A stretch of 64,000 bases of DNA from BOG-908 sp963692875 (GCA_965198755.1 OZ240673.1:3658001-3722000), one strand, 5' to 3'; shown: positions 36,144 through 45,527, counted from the stretch's first letter. Made by a program: numbers and translations. The notes: generated by a model from the sequence alone, not told the origin.

Positions 36144-36958
36144 TTCCTTTCCGCCCGCGCAAGATACTCCTGCGCCATGCTCGCCGCCAGCACGCCCTCG
36201 CGCGTGTACACCGCCCCATGCGAAAACCCGCGTCCCTCGGCCAGCGACACGGCCAGCCGCGTGTGCAGCAGCCAATCGTTGGCAGAAACCTCGCGGTGCA
36301 GCCAGATGGCGTGGTCCAGGCTCGCCACCTGCAGCTTCCTGGCCTCGCCGGCCGCTACCACCGTCTGCACGCCCGTCATCGCCAGCGCCGTGTCGGAGGC
36401 GAAACCGATCGCCGCCTGGTGGATCACCGCCGCACCTGCAATCGCCACGCGCGGCCGCATCCACATTGCCCGCAGCCCATCGGCAAGATCCGGCACCATG
36501 CGGATGTCCAGCATCTCGTTTACCAGGAAGCGCTTGGCCGTCCTGCCGGCCGCCTCCGCCTTCCTGCTGCGCGCCACCGCCTGATCCTCCAACGCCTCCG
36601 GCAGCGGCACGTCCGGCATCCCCCGCTGGTAGGCCGGCCCGTCATCGCCGTCGTGGTGCGACGTGTAGCCGGCCAGCAGCAGCTGCTCGCCCTGGCGCAC
36701 CTCCACCCGGCGGCTGGCAAAGCTGCCGCCATCTCGCGTGCGCTCCACATGTACGTCGAACGGCGCACCCCGCTCGCCGGCGCCGATGAACAACGCATGC
36801 AACGCGTGGCACCGCCGCGTGCCCGCGGACGCGGCCGTAATCGCGTGGCCGATCAGCAGCCCGCCGTATAGCCGCTGCTCGTCCGTCCTCGGCACGCCCG
36901 GCGCGCGCCAGCTGCCGTCGCCGGCAGGTGTCAGAGCATATAAATCGTCTAAGGTCAT
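36140..36958 (-). CDS. tesB: Acyl-CoA thioesterase II (TesB family)
   Basis: A 272-residue double-hotdog thioesterase that releases free fatty acid from acyl-CoA. Family marks: ERTRDGGSFASRRVEVRQG in the first domain, SLDHAIWLHREVSANDWLL (with the catalytic Asp) and GRGFSHGAVYTREGVLAAS in the second. It is about 15 residues shorter than the E. coli enzyme but contains both domains. Monocistronic as far as can be seen. Confidence 0.9.
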   Translation of the reverse strand: MTLDDLYALTPAGDGSWRAPGVPRTDEQRLYGGLLIGHAITAASAGTRRCHALHALFIGAGERGAPFDVHVERTRDGGSFASRRVEVRQGEQLLLAGYTSHHDGDDGPAYQRGMPDVPLPEALEDQAVARSRKAEAAGRTAKRFLVNEMLDIRMVPDLADGLRAMWMRPRVAIAGAAVIHQAAIGFASDTALAMTGVQTVVAAGEARKLQVASLDHAIWLHREVSANDWLLHTRLAVSLAEGRGFSHGAVYTREGVLAASMAQEYLARAERK

Positions 36959-37017
36959 GGTCTCGACTGGTGAGTCGGCGTTTACGATCGGTGATCGTGC
37001 CGACGGCAGCTAAGCAA

Positions 37018-37150
37018 GCAAGGCCTTCTTTTTTGAAAAAAAGAAGCAAAAAACTTTTGTTCCTTTGCCGTCACTGGCGCCTCGACGTGTCTTGCGACAC
37101 GCAGGCTTGGGCAAAGCGTTTCTTGGTTTCTCCTCAAGAAAAGTGCCTTC
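37018..37150. repeat. Polar palindromic repeat with decayed right half
   Basis: The left B arm (GCTTC type) is intact. The right side, CAAAGCGTTTCTTGGTTTC followed by CTCAAGAAAAGTGCC, is a heavily mutated A-type arm. It ends 5 bp before the stop of the RTX-like gene. Confidence 0.75.
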
Positions 37151-37154
37151 TCTG

Positions 37155-38432
37155 TCATCCTTTCACCGCAAAATTCGCGGCAGTCAGGTGCATGTCGTTG
37201 GACAGGGTGATTGTGCCGCTGCCGTCAGGCAATGCCAACACGTAGTTGCCGTCACCGTTGTTCCGCAGGTCGGCATAGGCCTGGGCAGCGCTGGTGAACC
37301 CGCCGCGGCCGCTTTCGAAGGTGATCACGCCGGTCGGGTCGAAGTCGTCGATGGTCAGGTCACCAACCGACGGACCAGGTCCCTCGTCCAGCGTAACCTG
37401 CAGGCCGCGCGAAAGGTCGGTGACGGTGGCGTCGGGGTTGCCGGCGTTGATCGCACCGCCGCCGAGCGTCAGCAAATCGTTGCTCCCGTCGAACGTCACG
37501 TCGGCAATGCTGCTGGTCAGTGAGACGGACTCGAAACTGCCGCCGCCATCGATCGTCGCTTCGTTCACGTCGTCGAGGGAGATGGTGTCGTGCACGCCGC
37601 CGTCGGTGATCTGGAGGGCGGCGCCGGACGCTGCTGCGGACAGGTCGACGGTGTCGTAGCCGCTGCCGCCGGTCACCACCGCGCCCCCCGTCGTGCCGTC
37701 CACCAGGTTGTGCGTGCCGGCAAGCAAAACCGAGGCGAAACCGCCGATGTCCCTGTAGCCGGGTTGCAGGCTGACAGTGTCGTAGCCGCTGCCGGCGACG
37801 ATCTTGGTGTCGGACACCCCTCCCTCGATGAAGTTGTCCACGCCGTGCGTGGCGACGGTGCCGCCCGTGGTGCCCAGCACGAAGGTGCCGTTGCCCGACC
37901 CGCCCTGAATGTCGAGCGCGCCGAGCGTGAATTGCGCGCCGCCGGTCAGGTCGTTGGTGACGCTGTTGTGGGCGCCGCTGACGGTGACGTTGTCCGTGTA
38001 GGCGGCACCGGATTTGGTGCTGTACACGAACCCGGTGAACAGGACGGTGCTGCTGCCGCCGAGCGCCCGTATCGCGTTATTTCCTGAACCAAACGACAGC
38101 GCGTTGCTCGCGCCGATCAGCGCCACGGTGTCGTTGCCGTCGCCGAGCGTCACCGCGCCGCCGCTCGCGTCACCCCGCAGCCAGACGTTCTCGTCGCCGC
38201 CGGCAACCGTGTCGCCAACCCCGCCGATGCGAATGTAGTCGGTGAGGCCTGACAGCCCGTCCGACAACCTGCCCACGGTGATGCTGTTGTCGTTGCCGGA
38301 CGTGGCGAGGATAGTGTCGTTGCCGCCGCCGCCGGTGATGGTGTTGGCATCACCGCCGGCCACGATCACGTCGTCGCGCGACGTGCCGTCAAGAGCAGCA
38401 TGACCGCCCGACGGTCCGTGAATGTGAGCCAT
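37155..38432 (-). CDS. RTX-like calcium-binding repeat protein
   Basis: A 425-residue acidic protein built of glycine/aspartate-rich repeats such as GGGGNDTIL, GDGNDTVAL and GSGYDTVSL, variants of the GGxGxDxUx nonapeptide that binds calcium in a parallel beta-roll. It has no N-terminal signal peptide and ends in a hydrophobic C-terminus (LTAANFAVKG), as in proteins exported by type I systems. No such transporter is adjacent. ATG 38432 gives the motif-bearing protein; the frame continues 27 codons upstream. A secreted surface or matrix protein is the likeliest role. Confidence 0.8.
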   Translation of the reverse strand: MAHIHGPSGGHAALDGTSRDDVIVAGGDANTITGGGGNDTILATSGNDNSITVGRLSDGLSGLTDYIRIGGVGDTVAGGDENVWLRGDASGGAVTLGDGNDTVALIGASNALSFGSGNNAIRALGGSSTVLFTGFVYSTKSGAAYTDNVTVSGAHNSVTNDLTGGAQFTLGALDIQGGSGNGTFVLGTTGGTVATHGVDNFIEGGVSDTKIVAGSGYDTVSLQPGYRDIGGFASVLLAGTHNLVDGTTGGAVVTGGSGYDTVDLSAAASGAALQITDGGVHDTISLDDVNEATIDGGGSFESVSLTSSIADVTFDGSNDLLTLGGGAINAGNPDATVTDLSRGLQVTLDEGPGPSVGDLTIDDFDPTGVITFESGRGGFTSAAQAYADLRNNGDGNYVLALPDGSGTITLSNDMHLTAANFAVKG

Positions 38433-38597
38433 GGTCTGATCCCCCTGATGGGGCAGATGGCCATGGTTTCGGTTTGCGTGAAAGCCGCTGCCGGCGCGCG
38501 AACGCAACATCACCCCGAGTTGACCAATCGCCGCACGAGGAACCAGTCTCCCGATACAACCAAAGGTTGTTTCGTCAGCCGCCTTCAGAAAAGAAAA

Positions 38598-38723
38598 GCA
38601 AGCGTTCTTTTTTGAAAAAAAGAACCAAAAAACTTTTGCTCACGTTGCACCCGACTCCGGAAAAGTTCGCGACAGCGCTGACAAAAGTTTTTTGCTTCTT
38701 TTTTTCAAAAAAGAAGGCCTTGC
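38598..38723. repeat. Polar palindromic repeat, copy 12 (A to B)
   Basis: The left arm is GTTC/GAACC with flank AAGC; the right arm is GCTTC/GAAGG. The left half of the centre has diverged (CACGTTGCACCCG); the right half keeps CGCGACAGC. Confidence 0.9.
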
Positions 38724-38748
38724 TTTCTTCTCGCTCCGATCAAGCCGC

Positions 38749-39951
38749 TCAGAAGATCTCGAACAGTCCCGCGCCGCCCATGCCGCCGCCCATGCACATC
38801 GTCACCACACCGTATTTCACGCCGCGCCGCCGCCCCTCCTGCAGAACATGGCAGGTCATCCGCGCGCCCGACATCCCGTAAGGGTGGCCAATGGAGATCG
38901 CCCCACCCGACACGTTCAGCTTCTCGTTGGGTATGCCAAGCTTGTCGCGGCAGTAGATCACCTGGCTGGCAAACGCCTCGTTCAGCTCCCACAACCCGAT
39001 GTCGGCCACGCTCAGCCCATGCTTGGCCAGCAGCTTCGGTATCGCGAACACCGGCCCGATGCCCATCTCGTCCGGCGCGCAGCCCGCCACCGCCAGCCCG
39101 CGATACGCACCCAGGGCCTGCAACCCGCGCCGCTCCGCCTCGCCACGCTCCATCAGCACCACCGCCGCCGCACCGTCCGACAGCTGCGACGCGTTGCCCG
39201 CGGTGATGAACGCGCCCTCGGTTACCGTCTGCCCGCCCTTGAACACCGGCTGCAGCTTGGCCAGGTCCTCCAGCCGCGTCTGCGGCCGGTTGCCCTCGTC
39301 GCGGTTGATGGTGACCTCGCGGTTGCTGGTCTCACCCGTCGCCTTGTCGACCACCTTCATGCTGGCGGTGACGCTCATGATCTCCGCCTCGAAACGCCCT
39401 TCGGACTGCGCCTGCGCGGTGCGCTGCTGCGACTGCAGCGCGTACTCGTCCTGCGCCTCGCGGCTGATCCCGTATCGGCTCGCCACGATCTCCGCCGTCT
39501 CGATCATCGACATGTAGACCGACTTGTCGCGCTCCCACAGCGCCGGGTCCACGTTGCGGAAGCTGTTCATGTGCTCGTTCTGCACCAGCGAGATCGACTC
39601 CACGCCGCCGCCCACCGCCACGCTTAGCTCGCCGGCCATGATCCCCTTGGCCATCGCCGCGATCGCCATCAAACCAGACCCGCACTGCCGGTCGATCGTC
39701 ATGCCCGCCACGCTGTCCGGCAGCCCGGCACGCAGCGCACCCTGCCGCGCCACGTTGTAGCCGGTCGACCCCTGCTGCAGCGCGCAACCCATCGCCACGT
39801 CGTCCACCTCCGCCGGATCGATGCCGGCGCGGCGCACCGCCTCGCCGATGGCGTGGCCGGCCAGCGTCTGGCCCTGCGTGTCGTTGAAGGCGCCGCGATA
39901 CGCCTTGCCGATCGGCGTGCGGGCGGTGGCGACGATGACGGCTTCGGCCAT
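38749..39951 (-). CDS. Thiolase (acetyl-CoA C-acyltransferase)
   Basis: A 400-residue thiolase catalysing CoA-dependent cleavage of 3-ketoacyl-CoA or the reverse condensation. The nucleophilic Cys is in DRQCGSGL, the catalytic His in GGAISIGHPYGMSG and the second Cys in MCMGGGMG. GAGGA lies 6 nt before ATG 39951. It may belong to beta-oxidation with the nearby TesB, but no dehydrogenase or hydratase genes are adjacent. Confidence 0.92.
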   Translation of the reverse strand: MAEAVIVATARTPIGKAYRGAFNDTQGQTLAGHAIGEAVRRAGIDPAEVDDVAMGCALQQGSTGYNVARQGALRAGLPDSVAGMTIDRQCGSGLMAIAAMAKGIMAGELSVAVGGGVESISLVQNEHMNSFRNVDPALWERDKSVYMSMIETAEIVASRYGISREAQDEYALQSQQRTAQAQSEGRFEAEIMSVTASMKVVDKATGETSNREVTINRDEGNRPQTRLEDLAKLQPVFKGGQTVTEGAFITAGNASQLSDGAAAVVLMERGEAERRGLQALGAYRGLAVAGCAPDEMGIGPVFAIPKLLAKHGLSVADIGLWELNEAFASQVIYCRDKLGIPNEKLNVSGGAISIGHPYGMSGARMTCHVLQEGRRRGVKYGVVTMCMGGGMGGAGLFEIF

Positions 39952-40045
39952 TGGGGTCCTCATGCTGATTGAGAATAAGCTTGCGTGGTGCGGAGTTCGA
40001 CCGCACGTGGCACGGCTGGGGCGCGTCGTCAAACAGGCAAGGAAA

Positions 40046-40092
40046 GCAAGCAGTTCTTTTTTGAAAAAAAGAACCAAAAAACTTTTGTTCTT
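40046..40092. repeat. Solitary left A arm
   Basis: GCAAGCAGTTC, T/A palindrome, GAACCAAAAAACTTTTG, after which the element similarity ends. It lies about 95 bp upstream of the thiolase start. Confidence 0.85.
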
Positions 40093-40349
40093 TGGAGCGC
40101 GGTGTTGAAACGAGTCGTTTCAGCTGCCCGCTACGATGCGCGAAAGCAGCGCGGCCGCCGTGAAACTCAGCGAAACGCACGCACTTCGGCCGACGGCTAG
40201 GCCTCGCAACGAACATCTCGCGTATAAAACAAAATGAGTCCGTGCCCTGCTCGGAAGTGCATCCTGCGCGAGAAGCCGATGCAGCTTGGTAGCCGGAGAA
40301 AGCCTCGAATCCCTTGAAGTCCAGACCGAGGAGGCAAGGTCTGCCTTGA

Positions 40350-40588
40350 AAGAAAGCAGCGAACATTCTTTGAAAAAGTAGCAAGAAACTTTTGTTCCGC
40401 TGTCGCGGAGATTTCTGAACATGGTGGATCAAAACTAAATACTTCGTGTCAGGATCTCTTCGGAGGAAATCAGGCCAGTTTCGCAGACAAATCTAAACTT
40501 TCCCACTGCCGACGCGAATTTCTCAACAAACGCGCACCCAAGAGAACAAAAATTTTTTTGTTCTTTTTTTCAAAAAAGAACCGCTTGC
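40350..40588. repeat. Polar palindromic repeat interrupted by about 110 bp
   Basis: The degenerate left half (GAACATTCTTTGAAAAAGTAGC, then CTGTCGCGGAGATTTCTGAAC) and the right half (AATTTCTCAAC, CGCGCACCC, then a GTTC-type A arm ending 40588) are separated by unrelated sequence. A near-repeated TTTCTGAAC/TTTCTCAAC flanks it. The rest of 40093-40702 holds no supported gene. Confidence 0.65.
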
Positions 40589-40702
40589 TTCTCTCCCCCA
40601 CAGCACGCGCCTCTCCGGAAAGCCACGGCCCCATCTTCCCCACCCACCCGGCAACCATGCGTTCACCATCCCCTGCTATCCTGGACGCCTCGCCGTCCAC
40701 GG

Positions 40703-41947
40703 ATGCCTTGCATGTGCTCTTCCACCCGCCTTGCCCTGTTCCTCGCAGCACTCCTCCCCGCGAGCGCCCGCGCGCAAAGCCCGGCCGGAGAGCAGGTGAG
40801 GCTCACGGCCCGCGGCACCATCGTGACGCCGGGTTCCAGCGTCGAGCGGCCGGAACACCTCGGCCGCGCCGCGCACACCAACGTGCATATCTTCCGCCCG
40901 CTCGCCGCCGCTGCCGCCTTCGGCGCGTTCGAAACGCCGTCCTCGCTCGCCTGCCTCTACGGCCTGGTCAAGGCGGTGCCGGGCTGCAACCCGCGCACGC
41001 TGACCCAGACCGCCACAGGCGGCAGCCGGCTGATCGCCGTCGTGGACGCCTATGACGACCCGGACGCAGCCCTGGACCTGGCTACCTACAGCACGCATTT
41101 CGGCCTGCCCGCACCCCGGTTCAGCGTGGTGTTCGCCGGCGGCACCAGGCCGCCGCAGGACCCCACCGGCGGCTGGGAGCTGGAGGAGGCGCTCGACATC
41201 GAGCTTGCGCACGCCTTGGCGCCCGGCGCCGCCCTCGTGCTGGTGGAGGCCGCCTCCAGCGCCTACGCCGACCTGCTCGTGGCCGAACAGACCGCCGCGA
41301 GCCTGGTGGAGGCCGCCGGCGGCGGCGAGGTTTCCAACAGCTGGTCCGGCGCGGAATTTCCCGGCGAGCGCGCTATGGAACCCTACTTCCGCGGCACCAA
41401 GGTGGTGTTCTTCGCCTCTTCGGGGGACGAGCCGGGTGTCGGCGTGCCCGCAGCCCTGCCGAACGTTGTGGGCGTGGGCGGCACCACGGTGAACCGGGAC
41501 GCGAACGGCAACTACCTCAACCAGACCAGCTGGGCAGAGTCCGGCGGCGGGCTAAGCGCCTACCTGCCGGCGCCGGACTACCAGCAGAGCGTGGCGCAGG
41601 TCGTGGGCAGGCATCGCGGCGCGCCGGACGTGGCGCTGGTGGCAAACCCGCTCACCGGCGCCTGGGTGTACGACAGCATCCCTTATGGCGCCTACCCGCC
41701 GTTCTGGCTGGTGGTGGGCGGCACCAGCCTGGCCAGTCCCGCCTTTGCGGCCATCGCCAACACCACTGCCGCGTTCCGCGAGTCCGGCCTGGCCGAGTTG
41801 CGACTCATCTACGCCAACCGCGGCAAGTCCACCACCTTCACAGACATCACCGCCGGTGCGTGCGCGAACGCGGCGAGCGGTGCCGCCGCCGCCGACTATG
41901 ACTTTTGCACCGGCATCGGAACCCCATCGGGACGTTACGGCAAATGA
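40703..41947 (+). CDS. Sedolisin-family (S53) serine carboxyl peptidase
   Basis: A 414-residue exported peptidase with a signal peptide (LALFLAALLPASARAQ). The S53 catalytic Glu and Asp fit EEALDIELAHAL (spaced E-x3-D), the oxyanion Asp is in ASSGDEPG and the Ser in VGGTSLASPA. S53 enzymes work best in acid, which would suit an acidophilic or acid-producing host (inference). The inhibitory prodomain usual in the family is largely missing: only about 80 residues precede the catalytic core. A C-terminal DYDFCTGIGTP motif completes the calcium site region. Confidence 0.85.
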   Translation: MPCMCSSTRLALFLAALLPASARAQSPAGEQVRLTARGTIVTPGSSVERPEHLGRAAHTNVHIFRPLAAAAAFGAFETPSSLACLYGLVKAVPGCNPRTLTQTATGGSRLIAVVDAYDDPDAALDLATYSTHFGLPAPRFSVVFAGGTRPPQDPTGGWELEEALDIELAHALAPGAALVLVEAASSAYADLLVAEQTAASLVEAAGGGEVSNSWSGAEFPGERAMEPYFRGTKVVFFASSGDEPGVGVPAALPNVVGVGGTTVNRDANGNYLNQTSWAESGGGLSAYLPAPDYQQSVAQVVGRHRGAPDVALVANPLTGAWVYDSIPYGAYPPFWLVVGGTSLASPAFAAIANTTAAFRESGLAELRLIYANRGKSTTFTDITAGACANAASGAAAADYDFCTGIGTPSGRYGK

Positions 41948-41991
41948 AGCAGTTCCTTTCAGGAAAAAAGAACCGAAAAGCTTCTGTCGCC
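41947..41991. repeat. Degenerate A arm flush with the sedolisin stop
   Basis: AAGCAGTTCCTTTCAGG, then AAAAAAGAACCGAAAAGCTTCTG. It begins on the last base of the TGA stop codon. No right arm is recognisable. Confidence 0.7.
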
Positions 41992-42084
41992 TAAGCAAAC
42001 GCCATCCGAGGATGCCGCAACAGCGAGCAATTCCCGCTGCCGTCTCTGCAACAAAAGAAAACCGGCTCGATTTTGAAAGGAGGT

Positions 42085-42115
42085 GGCGGCGCAGCCGGGG
42101 GGAGGCTGCGCCGCC
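42085..42115. terminator. GC-rich hairpin, possible bidirectional transcription stop
   Basis: GGCGGCGCAGCC and GGCTGCGCCGCC pair perfectly over 12 bp around a GGGGGGA loop, between the convergent sedolisin and dnaJ genes. No T-run follows, so intrinsic termination is uncertain. A strong ribosome-binding-like AAAGGAGGTG stands just before it, with no convincing gene after it. Confidence 0.45.
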
Positions 42116-42268
42116 TTATGTCACCAGCCGGCAGCGCGGGGGGGGGTGCGCCTCGGCACGATGACATGACGGAATATCGTTCGCCGGCGCGCGACTGCAA
42201 CTGCCCAATTCTTGTCTCACGTAGCTGTGTAAAACCACGTACGTTGGCGCTCGCAAACTTGCACGACT

Positions 42269-43396
42269 CTAGTCCCGCCCAGCAAGAAACTCCTTCATCC
42301 TGGCAAAGAACCCTTCGTTTTCCGGGCTGCCTTTCGCGTGCGACTTGGCTTCCGCCTCGAACTCTTCCAACAGCTCGCGCTGCCGGCGGGTCAAATGCTG
42401 CGGCGTTTCCACCTTGGCCTGAACCACCATGTCGCCGCGGGCGGCACTGCGCAGCATCGAGAAACCGCGCCCGCGCAGGCGGAACTGCGCGCCCGCCTGG
42501 GTGCCCGGCGGGATGCGCACCTTTTGCGTGCTGCCATCGATCGCCGGCACCTCAATCTCGTCGCCGAGTGCCGCCTGGCTTAGCCGCAGCGGCACCTCGC
42601 AAAAGATGTGCGGGCCTTCCCGATGGAACAGATTGTGCTGCCGGATCGCCACGTGCACGTACAAGTCGCCATTCGGCGCCCCTTGGCCGCCCGCCTCGCC
42701 TTCGCCCTGCAGGCGGATGCGGGTGCCGTCCTCCACGCCGGGGGGGATGGTCACCTGCAGCGAGCGCTCCCGCTGCACTGTACCGGCGCCGTGGCAGACG
42801 CGGCATGGCGAGCGGATGACCCGCCCGGCGCCGCCGCAGGTCGGGCACGTGCGCTCGATCAGGAAGAAGCCCTGTTGCGCGCGCACCTTTCCGGCGCCGT
42901 TGCAGGTGGTGCAGGTGTCGGAGGCTGCCTTGCCGTCTGAGGATCCGGTGCCGCGGCAGGCGTCGCAAGCCACGCGGGTGGGCACACGGACCGGCGTCTT
43001 GGTGCCGCCAAAGGCCTCGGCCAAGTCGATCTCGACCTGGATCTGGACGTCCGCGCCGGTGCGCGTGCGGGTGCGTCCGCCACGCCCGGTGAAGTCGCCG
43101 AACATCTGGTCGAAGATGTCGCCCAAGCCGCCGGCGCCGGAGAAGTCGAAGCCGCCGGGACCACCGCCCTGCTCGAACGCCGCGTGTCCGTAACGGTCGT
43201 AGGCGCCGCGCTTCTGGTCATCCTTGAGAACCTCGTAGGCCTCGCTGACTTCCTTGAAGCGTGCTTCTGCCGCCTTGTCGTTCGGGTTGCGGTCGGGGTG
43301 GTACTTCATGGCGAGTTTGCGGTAGGCCTTTTTCAGGTCCTCCGCATTCGCGTCTTTCGCCACTTCCAGGGTGGCGTAGTAATCTGCTTTGGCCAT
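42269..43396 (-). CDS. dnaJ: Molecular chaperone DnaJ
   Basis: A 375-residue Hsp40 that delivers clients to DnaK and stimulates its ATPase. J-domain with HPD in KYHPDRNPND, Gly/Phe linker (about 75-115), four CxxCxGxG zinc motifs (CDACRGTG, CTTCNGAG, CPTCGGAG, CRVCHGAG) and C-terminal client-binding domains. ATG at 43396 begins MAKADYYATL. Downstream of dnaK on the same strand, separated by a 129-bp hairpin. Confidence 0.97.
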   Translation of the reverse strand: MAKADYYATLEVAKDANAEDLKKAYRKLAMKYHPDRNPNDKAAEARFKEVSEAYEVLKDDQKRGAYDRYGHAAFEQGGGPGGFDFSGAGGLGDIFDQMFGDFTGRGGRTRTRTGADVQIQVEIDLAEAFGGTKTPVRVPTRVACDACRGTGSSDGKAASDTCTTCNGAGKVRAQQGFFLIERTCPTCGGAGRVIRSPCRVCHGAGTVQRERSLQVTIPPGVEDGTRIRLQGEGEAGGQGAPNGDLYVHVAIRQHNLFHREGPHIFCEVPLRLSQAALGDEIEVPAIDGSTQKVRIPPGTQAGAQFRLRGRGFSMLRSAARGDMVVQAKVETPQHLTRRQRELLEEFEAEAKSHAKGSPENEGFFARMKEFLAGRD

Positions 43397-43411
43397 CGCT
43401 TGCCCCAAGGC

Positions 43412-43540
43412 AAGGCCAGGGGCTCTGCCCCTGGACCCCGCTGGGGCCAGTCGGCCCCAGACCCCTGGGCTTCGCCCTTATGCAATGGGGTTTGGGGCCG
43501 ACTGGCCCCAGCGGGGTCCAGGGGCAGAGCCCCTGGCCTT
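43412..43540. repeat. 129-bp near-perfect hairpin between dnaK and dnaJ
   Basis: Arms at 43412-43465 and 43487-43540 are complementary at 53 of 54 positions around a 21-nt loop. Each arm contains the smaller palindrome CCAGGGGCTCTGCCCCTGG and a GGGGCC...GGCCCC stem. It is GC-rich and unrelated to the A/T-clamped repeat. Confidence 0.95.
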
Positions 43541-43546
43541 CCTTCC

Positions 43547-45454
43547 TTACGCCGACTTCTTCTTGTTTTCGTCGAGTTCCTCGAACTCAGCGTCCACAAC
43601 GTTGTCACCACTTGGCGCCGCACCCGCCTCCGGCGCAGCCCCAGCCGCCTGCTCCGCCTTGTAAACGTGCTCGCCGATCTTCATCGCCGCCTGGCTCAGC
43701 CGCTCGCTCGCCGACTTCAGCGTCTCGGCGTCCGACCCTTCCATCGCCGACCGCACCGCCGCCAGCGCACCTTCCGCCTCCGTCCGGTCCGCCGCCGGCA
43801 TCTTGTCGCCATGCTCCTTCAGGTTGCGCTCAACCTGATGCGCCATCGCCTCGGCCTGGTTCTTCGCCTCCACCATCTCGCGCCGCTTCTTGTCGGCGTC
43901 CGCGTTGGCCTCGGCCTCCTTCACCATCCGCTCGATGTCGGCGTCCGACAGCCCGCCGCTCGCCTGGATGCGGATCTGCTGCTCCTTGCCGGTCGCCTTG
44001 TCACGCGCGCTCACCGAAACAATGCCGTTCGCGTCGATGTCGAACGTCACCTCGATCTGCGGCATGCCGCGCGGCGCCGGCGGAATGCCAACCAGGTCGA
44101 ACTGGCCCAACATCTTGTTGTCGGCCGCCATCTCGCGCTCGCCCTGGAACACCTTTATGGTCACCGCACCCTGGTTATCGTCCGCCGTCGAGAACACCTG
44201 GCTCTTCTTCGTCGGAATCGTCGTGTTGCGGTCGATTAGCCGGGTGAACACGCCGCCCAACGTCTCGATACCCAGCGAAAGCGGCGTCACGTCCAGCAGC
44301 AGCACGTCCTTCACGTCGCCGCGCAGCACCGCACCCTGTATGGCCGCGCCGATGGCCACCACCTCGTCCGGGTTCACGTTGCGCGCCGGGTCACGCCCGA
44401 AGAACGCTTTGACCGCCTCGATCACCTTCGGCATGCGCGTCATGCCGCCGACCAGGATCACCTCGTTGATGTCGGACGCCGACACGCCGGCATCCTTCAG
44501 CGCGGCCCGGCACGGGTCCATCGTCCGGCTGATCAAATCGTCGACCAGGCTCTCCAGCTTCGCGCGCGAGAGCTTCATCACCAGGTGCTTCGGTCCCGAC
44601 GCATCCGCGGTGATGAACGGCAGGTTGATCTCCGTCTCCTTCGCCGTGGAGAGCTCGATCTTCGCCTTCTCGGCGGCTTCCTTCAGCCGCTGCAGCGCCA
44701 GCTTGTCGTTACGCAGGTCGATGCCCTGGTCGCGCTTGAACTCGCTCGCCAGGTAGTCGATCACCCGCGCATCGAAATCCTCGCCGCCGAGGAACGTGTC
44801 GCCGTTGGTGGACTTCACCTCGAACACGCCGTCGCCGATCTCGAGCACGGAAACGTCGAACGTCCCGCCGCCAAGGTCGTACACCGCGATCGTGCCGCCG
44901 TTCTTCTTGTCCATGCCGTAGGCGAGCGCTGCCGCCGTCGGCTCGTTGATGATGCGCAACACCTCGAGCCCGGCGATGCGCCCGGCATCCTTGGTGGCCT
45001 GACGCTGGGCGTCGTTGAAGTAGGCCGGCACGGTGATCACTGCCTGGCTCACCTTCTCGCCAAGATACGCCTCGGCGGTCTCCTTCATCTTGCCCAGCAC
45101 GTCCGCGCTGATCTTGCCGGGCGCATACTTCTCGCCGCGCGCCTCGACCCAGGCGTCCCCGTTGTCGCCCTTGACGATGGAGTACGGCACCAGCCCGCGG
45201 TCCTTGTTGACCAGCGGGTCATCGAACCGGCGGCCGATCAGACGCTTGACGGCGTAGAACGTGTTGGCCGGGTTGGTCACGGCCTGGCGCTTGGCCGCCT
45301 GGCCCACCAGCCGCTCGCCGCTCTCGCTGAACGCCACCATGCTGGGCGTGGTGCGCGCGCCCTCGCTGTTCTCGATGACGTGGACGTCGCCGCTTTCCAT
45401 GATCGCGACGCACGAATTGGTCGTGCCCAGGTCGATCCCGATTACCTTGCTCAT
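43547..45454 (-). CDS. dnaK: Molecular chaperone DnaK (Hsp70)
   Basis: A 635-residue ATP-dependent chaperone. Hsp70 signatures GIDLGTTNSCVA, VYDLGGGTFDVSVLEIG and VILVGGMTRMPKV are present, followed by the substrate-binding domain and an acidic tail (EFEELDENKKK). ATG at 45454 with AGGAG 12 nt upstream. dnaJ follows; grpE and hrcA are not in the window. Confidence 0.98.
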   Translation of the reverse strand: MSKVIGIDLGTTNSCVAIMESGDVHVIENSEGARTTPSMVAFSESGERLVGQAAKRQAVTNPANTFYAVKRLIGRRFDDPLVNKDRGLVPYSIVKGDNGDAWVEARGEKYAPGKISADVLGKMKETAEAYLGEKVSQAVITVPAYFNDAQRQATKDAGRIAGLEVLRIINEPTAAALAYGMDKKNGGTIAVYDLGGGTFDVSVLEIGDGVFEVKSTNGDTFLGGEDFDARVIDYLASEFKRDQGIDLRNDKLALQRLKEAAEKAKIELSTAKETEINLPFITADASGPKHLVMKLSRAKLESLVDDLISRTMDPCRAALKDAGVSASDINEVILVGGMTRMPKVIEAVKAFFGRDPARNVNPDEVVAIGAAIQGAVLRGDVKDVLLLDVTPLSLGIETLGGVFTRLIDRNTTIPTKKSQVFSTADDNQGAVTIKVFQGEREMAADNKMLGQFDLVGIPPAPRGMPQIEVTFDIDANGIVSVSARDKATGKEQQIRIQASGGLSDADIERMVKEAEANADADKKRREMVEAKNQAEAMAHQVERNLKEHGDKMPAADRTEAEGALAAVRSAMEGSDAETLKSASERLSQAAMKIGEHVYKAEQAAGAAPEAGAAPSGDNVVDAEFEELDENKKKSA

Positions 45455-45527
45455 ACGCTCTACAGCTCCTGTCAGCGGCCGGGCGCGGCCCGAAGCACCG
45501 TGCGCGGCCCTCAATTACGTCGCCGGG

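Noticed and set aside
37155..38513. Start of RTX-like protein at 38513
   Set aside because: The extra 27 residues are basic and unrelated to the acidic repeat protein; ATG 38432 starts it cleanly.
42118..42300. Gene following the strong AAAGGAGGTG at 42077
   Set aside because: The ATG at 42118 opens a frame that runs into dnaJ antisense with no protein-like features.
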